A DNA stretch of 64,000 nt from Streptomyces flaveolus (GTDB lineage Bacteria; Actinomycetota; Actinomycetes; Streptomycetales; Streptomycetaceae). Under the pieces are notes generated by a model. The model was not told the origin of the DNA. It searched no databases and saw only the letters and a list, made by a program, of their open reading frames with translations. The DNA is taken from positions 1 to 64,000 of the forward strand of contig NZ_BMRV01000002.1 of NCBI RefSeq assembly GCF_014648815.1, written 5' to 3'. Shown one piece after another: positions 11,044-18,826 of the stretch. Position 1 is the first letter of the stretch; each line of letters begins with the position of its first letter. The position numbers and the translations under genes are program-made.

Positions 11044-11064
11044 TTGCGTTCATTTAGTTCGCAA
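11044..11064. promoter_or_regulatory. candidate operator in the divergent dctA/kinase region
   Basis: In the 154-bp divergent gap the only A/T-rich stretch carries TTGCG-11-CGCAA (arms 11044-11048 and 11060-11064). CitB-family regulators often bind such A/T-centred sites, so this is a plausible target of the response regulator encoded at 13122-13820. Confidence 0.35.
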
Positions 11065-11088
11065 TCAGCCAGGAGAGACACTGGCGGC

Positions 11089-12762
11089 ATGCGCCTCAGC
11101 GTCCCCCGCCCCCGCAGCCTGGCCGGCCAGCTCTTCGCGATGCAGGCCGTGCTGATAGCGGTCGTCGTCGCCGGGTACGCGCTGTTCACCTACCTCAGCG
11201 ACCGGGGGCAGGCCGAGGAGGCCGCGGGACGTCAGGCCAGGTCGGTGGCGCTGTCGATCGCCGACTCGCCGTCCGTGCTGGAGGCCATCGGCACCGCCGA
11301 CCCGACGGCGCGGCTCCAGCCGTACGCGGTGCGCGTCATGCGGGACACCGACGTCGACTTCGTCACGATCATGACCCCGCGGGGGATCCGCTGGACCCAC
11401 CCCGACCCGCGGCAGATCGGCCATCTCTTCCAGGGGCACATCGAGCGCGCACAGCGCGGCGAGACCTTCACCGAGACCTACACGGGGACGCTCGGTCCGT
11501 CGGTCCGGGCGGTCACGCCCGTGCGGGACGACGGACGGGTCGTCGGCCTGGTCAGCGCGGGGATCAAGGTCGAGGAGATCAGCAAGCGGGTGCAGGACCA
11601 GCTGACGGCCCTGCTCGGCGTCGCGGCCGGCGCCCTGGTGCTCGGCGCGGTCGGCACGTACGTGATCAACGCGCGGTTGCGCCGGCACACCCACGGCATG
11701 AACGCGGACGAGCTCAGCCGCATGCACGACTACCATCAGGCGGCGCTGCACGCGGTACGGGAGGGGCTGCTGATGCTGGACTGGCAGTACCGTGTCGCGC
11801 TGATCAACGACGGCGGACGGGAGCTGCTCGGCGTGAGCGGCGACGTGGTCGGCACCTCGGTCGCCGACCTAGGCCTGCCGGCGCAGCTGACGGGGGCGCT
11901 GCTGGCGTCGGAGCCACGGGTGGACGAGGTGCACCTGACCGCCGAGCGGGTGCTGGTGGTGAACACCTCGCCGGTCTCGGGCGGGGAGCGCCGGGGCACG
12001 GTGGTGACCCTGCGCGACGTCACCGAGCTGCAGTCGCTGATGGGCGAGCTGGACTCGGAGCGCGGCTTCACGCAGGCGCTGCGCTCGCAGGCGCACGAGG
12101 CGGCCAACCGGCTGCACACGGTGGTCTCGCTGATCGAGCTGGGGCGCGCCGAGGAGGCGGTGGAGTTCGCGACGGCCGAGCTGGAGCTGGCGCAGGCGCT
12201 CACCGACCAGGTGGTGGCGGCGGTGAGCGAGCCGGTGCTGGCCGCGCTGCTGCTGGGCAAGACGGCACAGGCGAACGAGCGGGGAGTGGAACTGGTGGTG
12301 TCGCAGGACAGCCGGCTGGACGACGGGCTGCTGCCGTCGTCCCTGCCCGCCCGGGACCTGGTGACGATCCTGGGCAACCTGATCGACAACGCGGTGGACG
12401 CGGCCCAGGGCCGGGTGCCCTCGCGGGTGACGGTGGCGGCGTACACCGACACGGACGGGGCCGGGGCCGGCCCGGAGCTGGTGCTGCGCGTGTCGGACAC
12501 CGGCGCGGGCGTGGACCCCGCCCGTGCCGGCCTGCTCTTCCAGCGGGGCTTCTCGACCAAGCCGGCCGGGCCCGGCGGACGGGGCCTGGGTCTCGCGCTG
12601 GTCCACCAGGCGGTGCACCGGCACGGGGGCACGCTGACCGTGACGGAGGCCGACGGGGGCGGCGCCCGCTTCGAGGCACGGCTGCCGCTGGCCGGCGCCG
12701 GTTCGCCGACAGCGACGTCGCCGACGGGCAGCCCGGCCGCGGCATCCGGGGGCCACGCATGA
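11089..12762 (+). CDS. CitA/DcuS-family sensor histidine kinase
   Basis: A 557-residue membrane kinase. TM1 is LFAMQAVLIAVVVAGYALFTYL (about 14-35), followed by an extracytoplasmic Cache/PAS-like sensor of about 130 residues. TM2 is LLGVAAGALVLGAVGTYVI, then a cytoplasmic PAS domain (LLMLDWQYRVALINDGG), a SPOB-type phosphoacceptor helix (LRSQAHEAANRLHTVVSLIE, His in AHEAANR) and an HATPase domain (ILGNLIDNAVDAA, DTGAGVDP, GGRGLGLALVHQAV). ATG 11089 is chosen over upstream starts because it follows AGGAGA. The C-terminal tail TGSPAAASGGHA recurs almost unchanged at the end of the next small reading frame. Likely ligands are C4-dicarboxylates or citrate, judged from the divergent DctA symporter. 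Confidence 0.92.
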   Translation: MRLSVPRPRSLAGQLFAMQAVLIAVVVAGYALFTYLSDRGQAEEAAGRQARSVALSIADSPSVLEAIGTADPTARLQPYAVRVMRDTDVDFVTIMTPRGIRWTHPDPRQIGHLFQGHIERAQRGETFTETYTGTLGPSVRAVTPVRDDGRVVGLVSAGIKVEEISKRVQDQLTALLGVAAGALVLGAVGTYVINARLRRHTHGMNADELSRMHDYHQAALHAVREGLLMLDWQYRVALINDGGRELLGVSGDVVGTSVADLGLPAQLTGALLASEPRVDEVHLTAERVLVVNTSPVSGGERRGTVVTLRDVTELQSLMGELDSERGFTQALRSQAHEAANRLHTVVSLIELGRAEEAVEFATAELELAQALTDQVVAAVSEPVLAALLLGKTAQANERGVELVVSQDSRLDDGLLPSSLPARDLVTILGNLIDNAVDAAQGRVPSRVTVAAYTDTDGAGAGPELVLRVSDTGAGVDPARAGLLFQRGFSTKPAGPGGRGLGLALVHQAVHRHGGTLTVTEADGGGARFEARLPLAGAGSPTATSPTGSPAAASGGHA

Positions 12763-13035
12763 CGACCACCCGCGCCGCCCACCACCGGACCACCCGGCAA
12801 CCGCTTCGGGCCCCGGCCGTCGGCCGGCCCCACCGGACCCCGGCCGCCGAGCACCCCCGCCGCGTCCTGTCCGTCGGGCAGCCCCGCCGCGTCCTGTCGT
12901 CGGGCAGCCCGGCCGCGGCACCCGGAGGCCACGCATGACCACGACCCACGCCACGCACCGCCGGCCCACCGGGCAACCCCGTCGGACCCCGGCCGCCGAG
13001 CACCCCCGCCGCGTCCCGTCGGTCGGGCAGCCCCT
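12720..13035 (+). repeat. imperfect tandem duplication spanning the kinase 3' end
   Basis: The segment holding the kinase C-terminal codons, the ATGA junction and the following coding bases recurs about 176 bp downstream: GGCAGCCCGGCCGCGGCA occurs at about 12727 and 12903, and both copies run into CCACGCATGA. A second shared block (CCCCGGCCGCCGAGCACCCC) begins at about 12838 and 12987, a 149-bp offset, so the copies have diverged by an indel. Within copy one, GTCGGGCAGCCC-type and CGCCGCGTCCTG blocks are repeated again. Coordinates are approximate. Confidence 0.8.
12759..12938 (+). CDS. small basic Pro/Arg-rich protein, copy 1 (unknown function)
   Basis: A 59-codon frame starts at ATG 12759, overlapping the kinase stop (ATGA), and ends at TGA 12936-12938, which overlaps the next ATG. 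It reads MTTTRAAHHRTTRQPLRAPA, then RTPAAEHPRRVLSVGQPRRV, and ends SSGSPAAAPGGHA, the same tail as the kinase. It is rich in Arg, Pro and Ala and has no recognisable domain. It is either a real mini-protein that couples translation of kinase and regulator, or debris from duplication of the gene junction. The perfect ATGA coupling at both ends argues that the frame is being kept open. Confidence 0.5.
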   Translation: MTTTRAAHHRTTRQPLRAPAVGRPHRTPAAEHPRRVLSVGQPRRVLSSGSPAAAPGGHA

Positions 13036-13129
13036 CGCGGTCCCGGCCCCGCGCCGCCCGGCGCCCCGCGTCGGAGCCGCGCGCAGGACCGCGGTCCGCG
13101 ACCGGGTCGCGGAGGCCCGGGATGAGTGA
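12935..13129 (+). CDS. small basic Pro/Arg-rich protein, copy 2 (unknown function)
   Basis: A 64-residue frame starts at ATG 12935 inside the stop of copy 1 and ends at TGA 13127-13129, 8 bases inside the response-regulator gene. It reads MTTTHATHRRPTGQPRRTPA then AEHPRRVPSVGQPLAVPAP, so it is a diverged paralogue of the preceding frame. The second half (RPAPRVGAARRTAVRDRVAEARDE) has no counterpart in copy 1. No domain is recognised. Its start and stop overlaps give an unbroken chain of coupled frames from kinase to regulator. Confidence 0.5.
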   Translation: MTTTHATHRRPTGQPRRTPAAEHPRRVPSVGQPLAVPAPRRPAPRVGAARRTAVRDRVAEARDE

Positions 13130-13820
13130 TCAGCAGCCCATCCGCGTGCTCGTCGTCGAGGACGACCCCGTCGCCGCCGACGCGCATGTGATGTACGTCG
13201 AGCGGGTGCCGGGGTTCACGGCCGTCGGCAAGGCGCACACCGGGGCCCAGGCGCGGCGGCTGCTGGACCGTACGCCGGTCGACCTGCTGCTGCTCGACCT
13301 GCACCTGCCGGACGTGCACGGGCTCCAGCTGGCCCGTTCGCTGCGCGCGACCGGGCACCACACCGACGTGATAGCGGTGACGTCGGCCCGGGACCTGACG
13401 GTCGTACGGGAGGGCGTGTCGCTGGGCGTCGTCCAGTACGTGCTGAAGCCGTTCACCTTCGCCACCCTGCGGGACCGGCTGGTGCGGTACGCCGAGTTCC
13501 GGGGCACCGTCGGGGAGGCGAGCGGCCAGGAGGAGGTGGACCGGGCGCTGGCCACACTGCGGGCCCCCGGCCCGGCGGCGCTGCCCAAGGGGCTCAGCGC
13601 GCCCACACTGGAGCGGGTGACGGGCGCGCTGCGGGGCGCGGAGGAGGGCCTCACCGCGGCCGGCGTGGCCGAGGCCGTGGGCATCTCGCGGATCACCGCC
13701 CGCCGTTACCTGGAGCACCTGGTGGACACCGGCCGGGCACAGCGGAGTCCGCTCTACGGGCAGGTGGGGCGGCCGGAGTTGGTCTATCGGTGGATCCGGG
13801 ACACCGAGCGGAGCAGATGA
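13122..13820 (+). CDS. CitB/DcuR-family response regulator
   Basis: A 232-residue regulator. The receiver domain (1-120) has acidic pocket VVEDD (12-15), phosphoacceptor Asp59 in LLLLDLHLPD, conserved Thr87 in IAVTSAR and Lys109 in YVLKPF. The C-terminal part carries a helix-turn-helix (GVAEAVGISRITARRYLEHLVDTGRAQ) typical of DcuR/CitB regulators. It partners the kinase encoded just upstream; the pair probably regulates the divergent dicarboxylate symporter gene. The ATG lies inside the end of the small upstream frame, so translation is likely coupled. Confidence 0.93.
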   Translation: MSDQQPIRVLVVEDDPVAADAHVMYVERVPGFTAVGKAHTGAQARRLLDRTPVDLLLLDLHLPDVHGLQLARSLRATGHHTDVIAVTSARDLTVVREGVSLGVVQYVLKPFTFATLRDRLVRYAEFRGTVGEASGQEEVDRALATLRAPGPAALPKGLSAPTLERVTGALRGAEEGLTAAGVAEAVGISRITARRYLEHLVDTGRAQRSPLYGQVGRPELVYRWIRDTERSR

Positions 13821-13856
13821 GCACAGGCAATCCACGCAGGTAATCCACCGCACACG

Positions 13857-13886
13857 CATTGACCTGGCTGGACCACCCCTCTTACC
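13857..13886 (+). promoter_or_regulatory. candidate promoter of the sugar ABC operon
   Basis: TTGACC and TACCTT separated by 18 bp lie about 55 bp upstream of the solute-binding-protein start, in the 122-bp gap after the response regulator. It is a plausible housekeeping-type promoter. Confidence 0.45.
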
Positions 13887-13942
13887 TTCGCCGAGCAGCC
13901 GTCCCGGCCACAACGTCGTGCGCCAGCAGGAGGTCGTTGCCC

Positions 13943-15313
13943 GTGCGTCCCACCGTCCGGTTCACCTCTCTCGTCACCCTGACCGCGCTCGCCTCCACCG
14001 CACTCGCCGCCTGTTCGAGCGGCTCCGGCAGCGATCCGGACACGGTGAAGGTCTCCTTCAAACAGTCGACGGACAACTCCGTCAAGGTGATGGACACCTA
14101 CCTCGCCGACATCAAGAAGCAGTTCGAGAAGGCCCACCCGGGCAAGAAGGTCGAGCTCGTCCCGATCAAGGCCCCGGACTCGGAGTACTACACCAAGGTG
14201 CAGCAGATGCTGCGCTCCCCCAAGACCGCGCCGGACCTGGTCTACGAGGACACCTTCCTCATCAACTCCGACATCACCAGCGGGTACTTGAAGCCCCTCG
14301 ACGCCTACCTCGCCAAGTGGCAGGACTGGGACAGGTTCATCGACACCGCGAAGGCGGCGGCCAAGGGCGAGGACGGCAAGACGTACGGCGTCCCGGACGG
14401 CACCGACACCCGCGGGCTGTGGTTCAGCAAGGACGTCTTCGCCAAGGCCGGTCTGCCCGCCGACTGGCAGCCGAGGACCTGGGACGACGTGCTCTCGGCG
14501 GCCCGCACCATCAAGGAGAAGGTCCCCGGCGTCACACCGCTCAACGTGTACACGGGCAAGCCCGCCGGCGAGGCCGCCACCATGCAGGGCTTCGAGATGC
14601 TGCTGTACGGCACGAACGACGGGACCACCGACCCGCTGTACGACAAGGGCAGCAAGAAGTGGATCGCGGCGGGGCAGGGCTTCAAGGACTCCCTCGCGTT
14701 CGTCGAGACGGTCTACAAGGAGAAGCTCGGCCCCGAGGTGTCCGACGCGCTCGACCCCAACTTCGCCACCACGGTCCGCGGCGAGCTCCTCCCGCAGGGC
14801 AAGCTCGGCATCGCCCTGGACGGCTCCTGGCTGCCCCAGGACTGGCTGGAGGGAAGCGGCCACGAGTGGCCCGAGTGGTCCGAGAAGCTCGGCCTGGCCG
14901 CCATGCCGACCCAGAAGGGCCAGGCCCCCGGCAAGGTGAGCATGTCCGGCGGCTGGACCTGGGCGATCCCCGCCAAGGCGGCCAACCCTGACCTGGCCTT
15001 CGAGTTCATCAAGACGATGCAGACCAAGGCGAACGCGCAGAAGTGGTACGTCGCCAACTCCGGTATCGCGGTCCGCGAGGACGTCGCGAGCGACCCCGCG
15101 TACGTCCGGGCCCAGCCCGGCATCAAGTTCTTCACCGACCTGGTCGCCAGCACCCACTACCGGCCCGCCTACCCGGCGTATCCGAAGGTGTCCGTCGCCG
15201 TCCAGGAGGCCATGGAGGGCGTGACGACCGGTGACCTGTCGGTCGAGGAGGCGGCGCGCGGCTACGACGAGGCGCTGAAGGAGGCCACCGACGGCCAGGT
15301 GGTCCGCAAGTGA
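13943..15313 (+). CDS. CUT1-type sugar ABC transporter solute-binding lipoprotein
   Basis: A 456-residue extracellular solute-binding protein. The N terminus is a lipoprotein signal, VRPTVRFTSLVTLTALASTA then LAAC with the acylated Cys at residue 24, followed by a SGSGSDPD linker. The body has family-1 binding-protein patterns (KKFEKAHPGKKVE-like region, FKDSLAFVETVYKEKLGPEV, GLAAMPTQKG, SGGWTWAIPAKAANPDLAFEFIK). GTG 13943 has AGGAGG 9 nt upstream; an upstream in-frame ATG would put non-signal sequence before the lipobox. It overlaps the first permease gene by 4 bases. The substrate cannot be read from sequence; an oligosaccharide is likely. Confidence 0.92.
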   Translation: MRPTVRFTSLVTLTALASTALAACSSGSGSDPDTVKVSFKQSTDNSVKVMDTYLADIKKQFEKAHPGKKVELVPIKAPDSEYYTKVQQMLRSPKTAPDLVYEDTFLINSDITSGYLKPLDAYLAKWQDWDRFIDTAKAAAKGEDGKTYGVPDGTDTRGLWFSKDVFAKAGLPADWQPRTWDDVLSAARTIKEKVPGVTPLNVYTGKPAGEAATMQGFEMLLYGTNDGTTDPLYDKGSKKWIAAGQGFKDSLAFVETVYKEKLGPEVSDALDPNFATTVRGELLPQGKLGIALDGSWLPQDWLEGSGHEWPEWSEKLGLAAMPTQKGQAPGKVSMSGGWTWAIPAKAANPDLAFEFIKTMQTKANAQKWYVANSGIAVREDVASDPAYVRAQPGIKFFTDLVASTHYRPAYPAYPKVSVAVQEAMEGVTTGDLSVEEAARGYDEALKEATDGQVVRK

Positions 15314-16263
15314 CCGCGGCCGCGCCGCGGCACACCGGCCCGGAGGTCCGCAAGGTCCCGCCGGGCCCGCCCGCCGCCGTCCCGGCCCGCCGGGGGCCCG
15401 GCTCGATGCGCCGCTCCCTGGTCCGTGCCCTGCCCGTCTCCCCCGCGGTCGTCCTGCTGCTGCTCTTCCTCGCCGGCCCGATCGTCTACTGCGTCGTCAT
15501 CGCCTTCACCGACCTCCAGCTGACCGGGCAGGCCGAGGAGTCCTTCGTCGGGTTCGACAACTTCCGGCGGGCCTTCCAGGACGAGGCGTTCCTCAACGCC
15601 GTGTGGCTGACGCTGGTCTTCACGGTGCTGTCGTCGCTGATCGGGCAGAACACCCTGGGGCTGGCGCTGGCCTCGCTGATGCAGCGGGCCTCGAAGCCGG
15701 TCCGTACGCTCACCGGCGGCATCGTTGTCACGGCGTGGGTGCTGCCGGAGGTGGTGGCGGGCTTCCTGCTCTACGCCTTCTTCCGCCGCGAGGGCACCCT
15801 CAACGCCATCCTGGACTGGCTCCATCTGCCCTCCCAGAACTGGCTGTTCACGCTGCCGATCCTGGCGGTGTCCTTCGCCAACGTCTGGCGGGGCACGGCG
15901 TTCTCGATGCTGGTGTACTCGGCCGCCCTGAACGAGATCCCGAAGGAGGTCACCGAGGCCGCCGAGGTGGACGGGGCGAGCGGCTGGCGCCGCATGTGGC
16001 ACATCACGCTGCCGATGATCCGCCGTTCCATCGGCACCAACCTCATGCTCAACACCCTGCAGACGCTGTCGGTGTTCGGCCTGATCTGGGTGATGACGCG
16101 CGGCGGCCCGAGCGGCAGGAGCCAGACGCTGCCGCTGTTCATGTACGAACAGGCCTTCCAGAACAGCCTGATCGGCTACGGCACGGCGGTGGCGCTGCTG
16201 CTGTTGCTGATCGGATCGCTGTTCTCGGTCGTGTATCTGCGCCTGCTGCGGACGGAGGTCTGA
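15310..16263 (+). CDS. sugar ABC transporter permease (MalF-like)
   Basis: A 317-residue inner-membrane permease with about six transmembrane segments beginning at SPAVVLLLLFLAGPIVYCVVIAF after a Pro/Arg-rich cytoplasmic N terminus of about 35 residues. The ATPase-contact EAA loop is EVTEAAEVDGASGWRRMWHI (about 214-233). GTG 15310 overlaps the lipoprotein gene stop (GTGA). No ATP-binding gene lies in the operon; in Streptomyces such CUT1 systems usually share the MsiK ATPase encoded elsewhere. Confidence 0.93.
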   Translation: MTAAAPRHTGPEVRKVPPGPPAAVPARRGPGSMRRSLVRALPVSPAVVLLLLFLAGPIVYCVVIAFTDLQLTGQAEESFVGFDNFRRAFQDEAFLNAVWLTLVFTVLSSLIGQNTLGLALASLMQRASKPVRTLTGGIVVTAWVLPEVVAGFLLYAFFRREGTLNAILDWLHLPSQNWLFTLPILAVSFANVWRGTAFSMLVYSAALNEIPKEVTEAAEVDGASGWRRMWHITLPMIRRSIGTNLMLNTLQTLSVFGLIWVMTRGGPSGRSQTLPLFMYEQAFQNSLIGYGTAVALLLLLIGSLFSVVYLRLLRTEV

Positions 16264-16269
16264 TCGCCC

Positions 16270-17118
16270 ATGGCCCGCATGACGCGCACGCCCGCCTCCC
16301 GTCGTACGAGACGGCGCCTGGCCGCCGACGCCGGGCTGCTGGTGGCCGCCGCGGCCTTCGTGCTGCCGCTGGCGTGGGTGGTGCTGTCCGCCCTCGACCC
16401 GCACGCGAGCCTGCGGGTCAAGGCTCCCGACGGCCTCACCCTGGACAACTTCGACGCGATCCTCACCGACGACATCACCTTCACCCCGCTGCTCAACAGC
16501 CTGGTGCTGTGCGGCGGCGCGACCCTGCTGACGGTGGTGTGCGCGGTGCTCGCGGCGTACCCGCTGTCCCGTTTCCGGTCCCGGCTGAACCGGCCGTTCC
16601 TGCTGACCGTGCTGTTCGCGACCAGCCTGCCCATCACGGCGATCATGGTGCCGGTCTACGCCCTGTTCGTACGGGTGAACCTGATCGACACCCTCCAGGG
16701 CACCATCTTCTTCTTCGCCGCGTCCCAACTGCCGTTCGCCATCTGGCTGATGAAGAACTTCATGGACGGCGTGCCCAAGGAGCTGGAGGAGGCGGCGTGG
16801 ACGGACGGCGCGTCCCCGTTGCAGTCACTGCTGCGGATCGTGCTGCCGCTGATGGGTCCGGGGGTGGCGGTGGTGACCGTGTTCTCGTTCGTGATGATGT
16901 GGGGGAACTTCTTCGTCCCCTTCATGCTGCTGCTCACCCCGGACCAGATGCCGGCGTCGGTGAGCATCAACGACTTCTTCGGCAACCGGGGCATGGTGGC
17001 GTACGGGCAGCTGGCGGCGTTCTCCCTCGTCTACTCGACGCCGGTGATCCTGCTGTACGTGCTGATCTCGCGGCGGCTCGGCGGCGGCTTCGCGCTGGGC
17101 GGGGCAGTCAAGGGGTGA
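16270..17118 (+). CDS. sugar ABC transporter permease (MalG-like)
   Basis: A 282-residue permease, second of the pair, starting 6 bases after the first. It has an N-terminal TM at AGLLVAAAAFVLPLAWVVLSAL and about six segments in all. The EAA loop is ELEEAAWTDGASPLQSLLRI. It should form a heterodimer with the preceding permease and bring in an oligosaccharide delivered by the lipoprotein. The operon ends here; the following gene has its own promoter. Confidence 0.93.
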   Translation: MARMTRTPASRRTRRRLAADAGLLVAAAAFVLPLAWVVLSALDPHASLRVKAPDGLTLDNFDAILTDDITFTPLLNSLVLCGGATLLTVVCAVLAAYPLSRFRSRLNRPFLLTVLFATSLPITAIMVPVYALFVRVNLIDTLQGTIFFFAASQLPFAIWLMKNFMDGVPKELEEAAWTDGASPLQSLLRIVLPLMGPGVAVVTVFSFVMMWGNFFVPFMLLLTPDQMPASVSINDFFGNRGMVAYGQLAAFSLVYSTPVILLYVLISRRLGGGFALGGAVKG

Positions 17119-17225
17119 GGCCCGCCGGTCAGGGGGTGAGCGGGGCGGCGCCCGTTCGTGCCCGTAGGTTCGCACAATCCGTATCGCTGGGTGAACAGCC
17201 CGTAGTCAAGTCGGCCGGGGCCCCC

Positions 17226-17241
17226 TACGGTGTGGCCCGTG
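17226..17241 (+). promoter_or_regulatory. -10 element predicting a leaderless start
   Basis: TACGGT (17226-17231) lies 7 nt before GTG 17239, with no ribosome-binding site between. This supports GTG 17239 over the in-frame GTG at 17230, which lies inside the hexamer. Confidence 0.5.
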
Positions 17242-17946
17242 CGCCGACCCTCACCTCACCCGAACCAGTCGGGTCCCCCGTTCAACGCCCTCGCCGCCCG
17301 CCGCCTCCGTGCCGCCCTCGGCATGGGGCCCGAGCACGTCGCCCACGGCATGCGGGTGTCGTACGGGCTGCCGTACGTCACCCCGGACCTCGTCGTCGCC
17401 TGGGAGCGGGGGCTCGCCTCCCCCGGCAATTCCGAGCTCACGGCCCTCGCGGGCGTGCTGTGGTGCTCGCCCGGTGAGCTCATCGGCCGCCCGCAGACCC
17501 TGCGCGAGCACCGCATCGCCCGCGGGCTGGCACCGGAGGACGTCGCGCGTGCCGTCGGGCTCGGTCTGGACGCCTATCTGAAGATGGAGGAGAAGGAGGA
17601 CTGGCGCGGCACCGACCGCCAGTCCTCCGCGCTCGCCGACGTGCTCGGCCTCGAGATGCCCGACTTCGTGACCGTCACGGGGCGCGACGGGAAACTCGCC
17701 GACCTGCTGCGCAGCGCGGTGAACACCCGCTGGCAGGGGTACGTCCGCCAGGTCGCCAAGATCGCCCCGCTGGACCGGCGGATCCTGGAGGACGTGCTCC
17801 AGGAACTGCACCAGGACTACCAGGGGCACATGGTCGCCACCCTCAGCTGGGGCGGCGGCAGCGGCGACTCGAGCGCGGCCGGCCGCGACTACCTCGAGCG
17901 GATCGTGGAGCACTTCTGGACGGTGGTCCGCAAGCACACCCAGTGA
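17239..17946 (+). CDS. DNA-binding protein with two XRE-like helix-turn-helix domains
   Basis: A 235-residue cytoplasmic protein. The first XRE-like domain (about 15-80) includes AARRLRAALGMGPEHVAHGM, WERGLASPGNSELTALAGVL and SPGELIG. The second (about 85-145) includes LREHRIARGLAPEDVARAVG, YLKMEEKEDW and ALADVLGLEMPDF. The C-terminal 90 residues are helical with no known domain. The N-terminal domain carries a 5-10 residue insertion (RVSYGLPYVTPD) between recognition helices. It is not obviously linked to its neighbours; a role as a developmental or stress regulator is possible but not shown. The start is set by the -10 element 7 nt upstream. Confidence 0.8.
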   Translation: MRRPSPHPNQSGPPFNALAARRLRAALGMGPEHVAHGMRVSYGLPYVTPDLVVAWERGLASPGNSELTALAGVLWCSPGELIGRPQTLREHRIARGLAPEDVARAVGLGLDAYLKMEEKEDWRGTDRQSSALADVLGLEMPDFVTVTGRDGKLADLLRSAVNTRWQGYVRQVAKIAPLDRRILEDVLQELHQDYQGHMVATLSWGGGSGDSSAAGRDYLERIVEHFWTVVRKHTQ

Positions 17947-17956
17947 GGCGCGCCGG

Positions 17957-18643
17957 TCAGACCGCGTCGGCGGCGGCGGCCAGGATCCGGGCGAGCTCGG
18001 CGGGCCTGGTGATCATGGGCCAGTGGCCCGAGTCGATGTCGGCGAAGCCGACGCGCGCGGCCCGGGCGAGTTCCGGGGCGTCGCCGGCGGCGATCCACTC
18101 CCGCGCCTGTGCGGGGGTGAACTCCGGGCACACGACCAGGACCGGGACCTCGAACCGCCGCTCGTCCGCGAGCCGCACCACGCCCCGGGCCACGCCCTCG
18201 GGCACGGGGATCGCGGCGGCCGCGAACTGCCGCCTGGCCTCCGCGTCGAGATCGGCGGCGTCCGGCCCGTCGAACGGGTCCCAGCCGGGGAAGGGCATGA
18301 CACCGTCGCGCACCTCGAAGAAGTCGGCGTACGGCTGTCCGTCGCCGGTCGGGAAGCCGCCGACGAGAGCGACCTCGGCCACTCGCTCCGGCCGCCGGTC
18401 GGCGGCCAGCCAGGCCAGGGTGCAGGCGGCGGAGTGCCCCACCACCAGGCATCTGCCGGGCGCCGCGTCCACCGCGGCGAGCACCGCCGCCAGCTGGTCG
18501 TCGAGCGTCGCGGACGCGGCGCCGTCCCCCTGGCCGGGGAGGGTGAGCGGCGCGGGGCGGTGGCCGAGCGGCTCCAGCGCGGACGCGACGCGGTCCCACA
18601 CGGACCCGTCCAGCCACAGGCCGCCGACGAGCAGGATGTCCAT
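17957..18643 (-). CDS. alpha/beta-fold hydrolase
   Basis: A 228-residue alpha/beta hydrolase with no signal peptide. It starts MDILLVGGLWLDGSVWDRVA (oxyanion-hole region), has nucleophile elbow VVGHSAACTLAWLA with Ser in GHSAA (about residue 92), and catalytic His in DIDSGHWPMITRP near the C terminus. The acidic residue is probably Asp/Glu in VVCPEFTPAQ. Small size and lack of a lid domain fit general esterase/lactonase-like members. The gene converges on the XRE gene (10-base gap) and lies divergent to the WYL regulator, which may control it. Substrate unknown. Confidence 0.88.
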   Translation of the reverse strand: MDILLVGGLWLDGSVWDRVASALEPLGHRPAPLTLPGQGDGAASATLDDQLAAVLAAVDAAPGRCLVVGHSAACTLAWLAADRRPERVAEVALVGGFPTGDGQPYADFFEVRDGVMPFPGWDPFDGPDAADLDAEARRQFAAAAIPVPEGVARGVVRLADERRFEVPVLVVCPEFTPAQAREWIAAGDAPELARAARVGFADIDSGHWPMITRPAELARILAAAADAV

Positions 18644-18826
18644 GGTCGGTTCCCCTTCTCAGGGTTCGTCGGAGCAGAGATCGCCTGACGCAGGGGTCAC
18701 CTGAGGCAGGGCTCCACTGCCGCGAGGACTTCCCCGCGGCGGCTTCACCGTAGGAGGAGATCCGGACGATCCGCTGCCGGTTCGTCCGGCGACCGCCGAA
18801 GCCGCCGGCCGGACTAGCCTGCTCCC

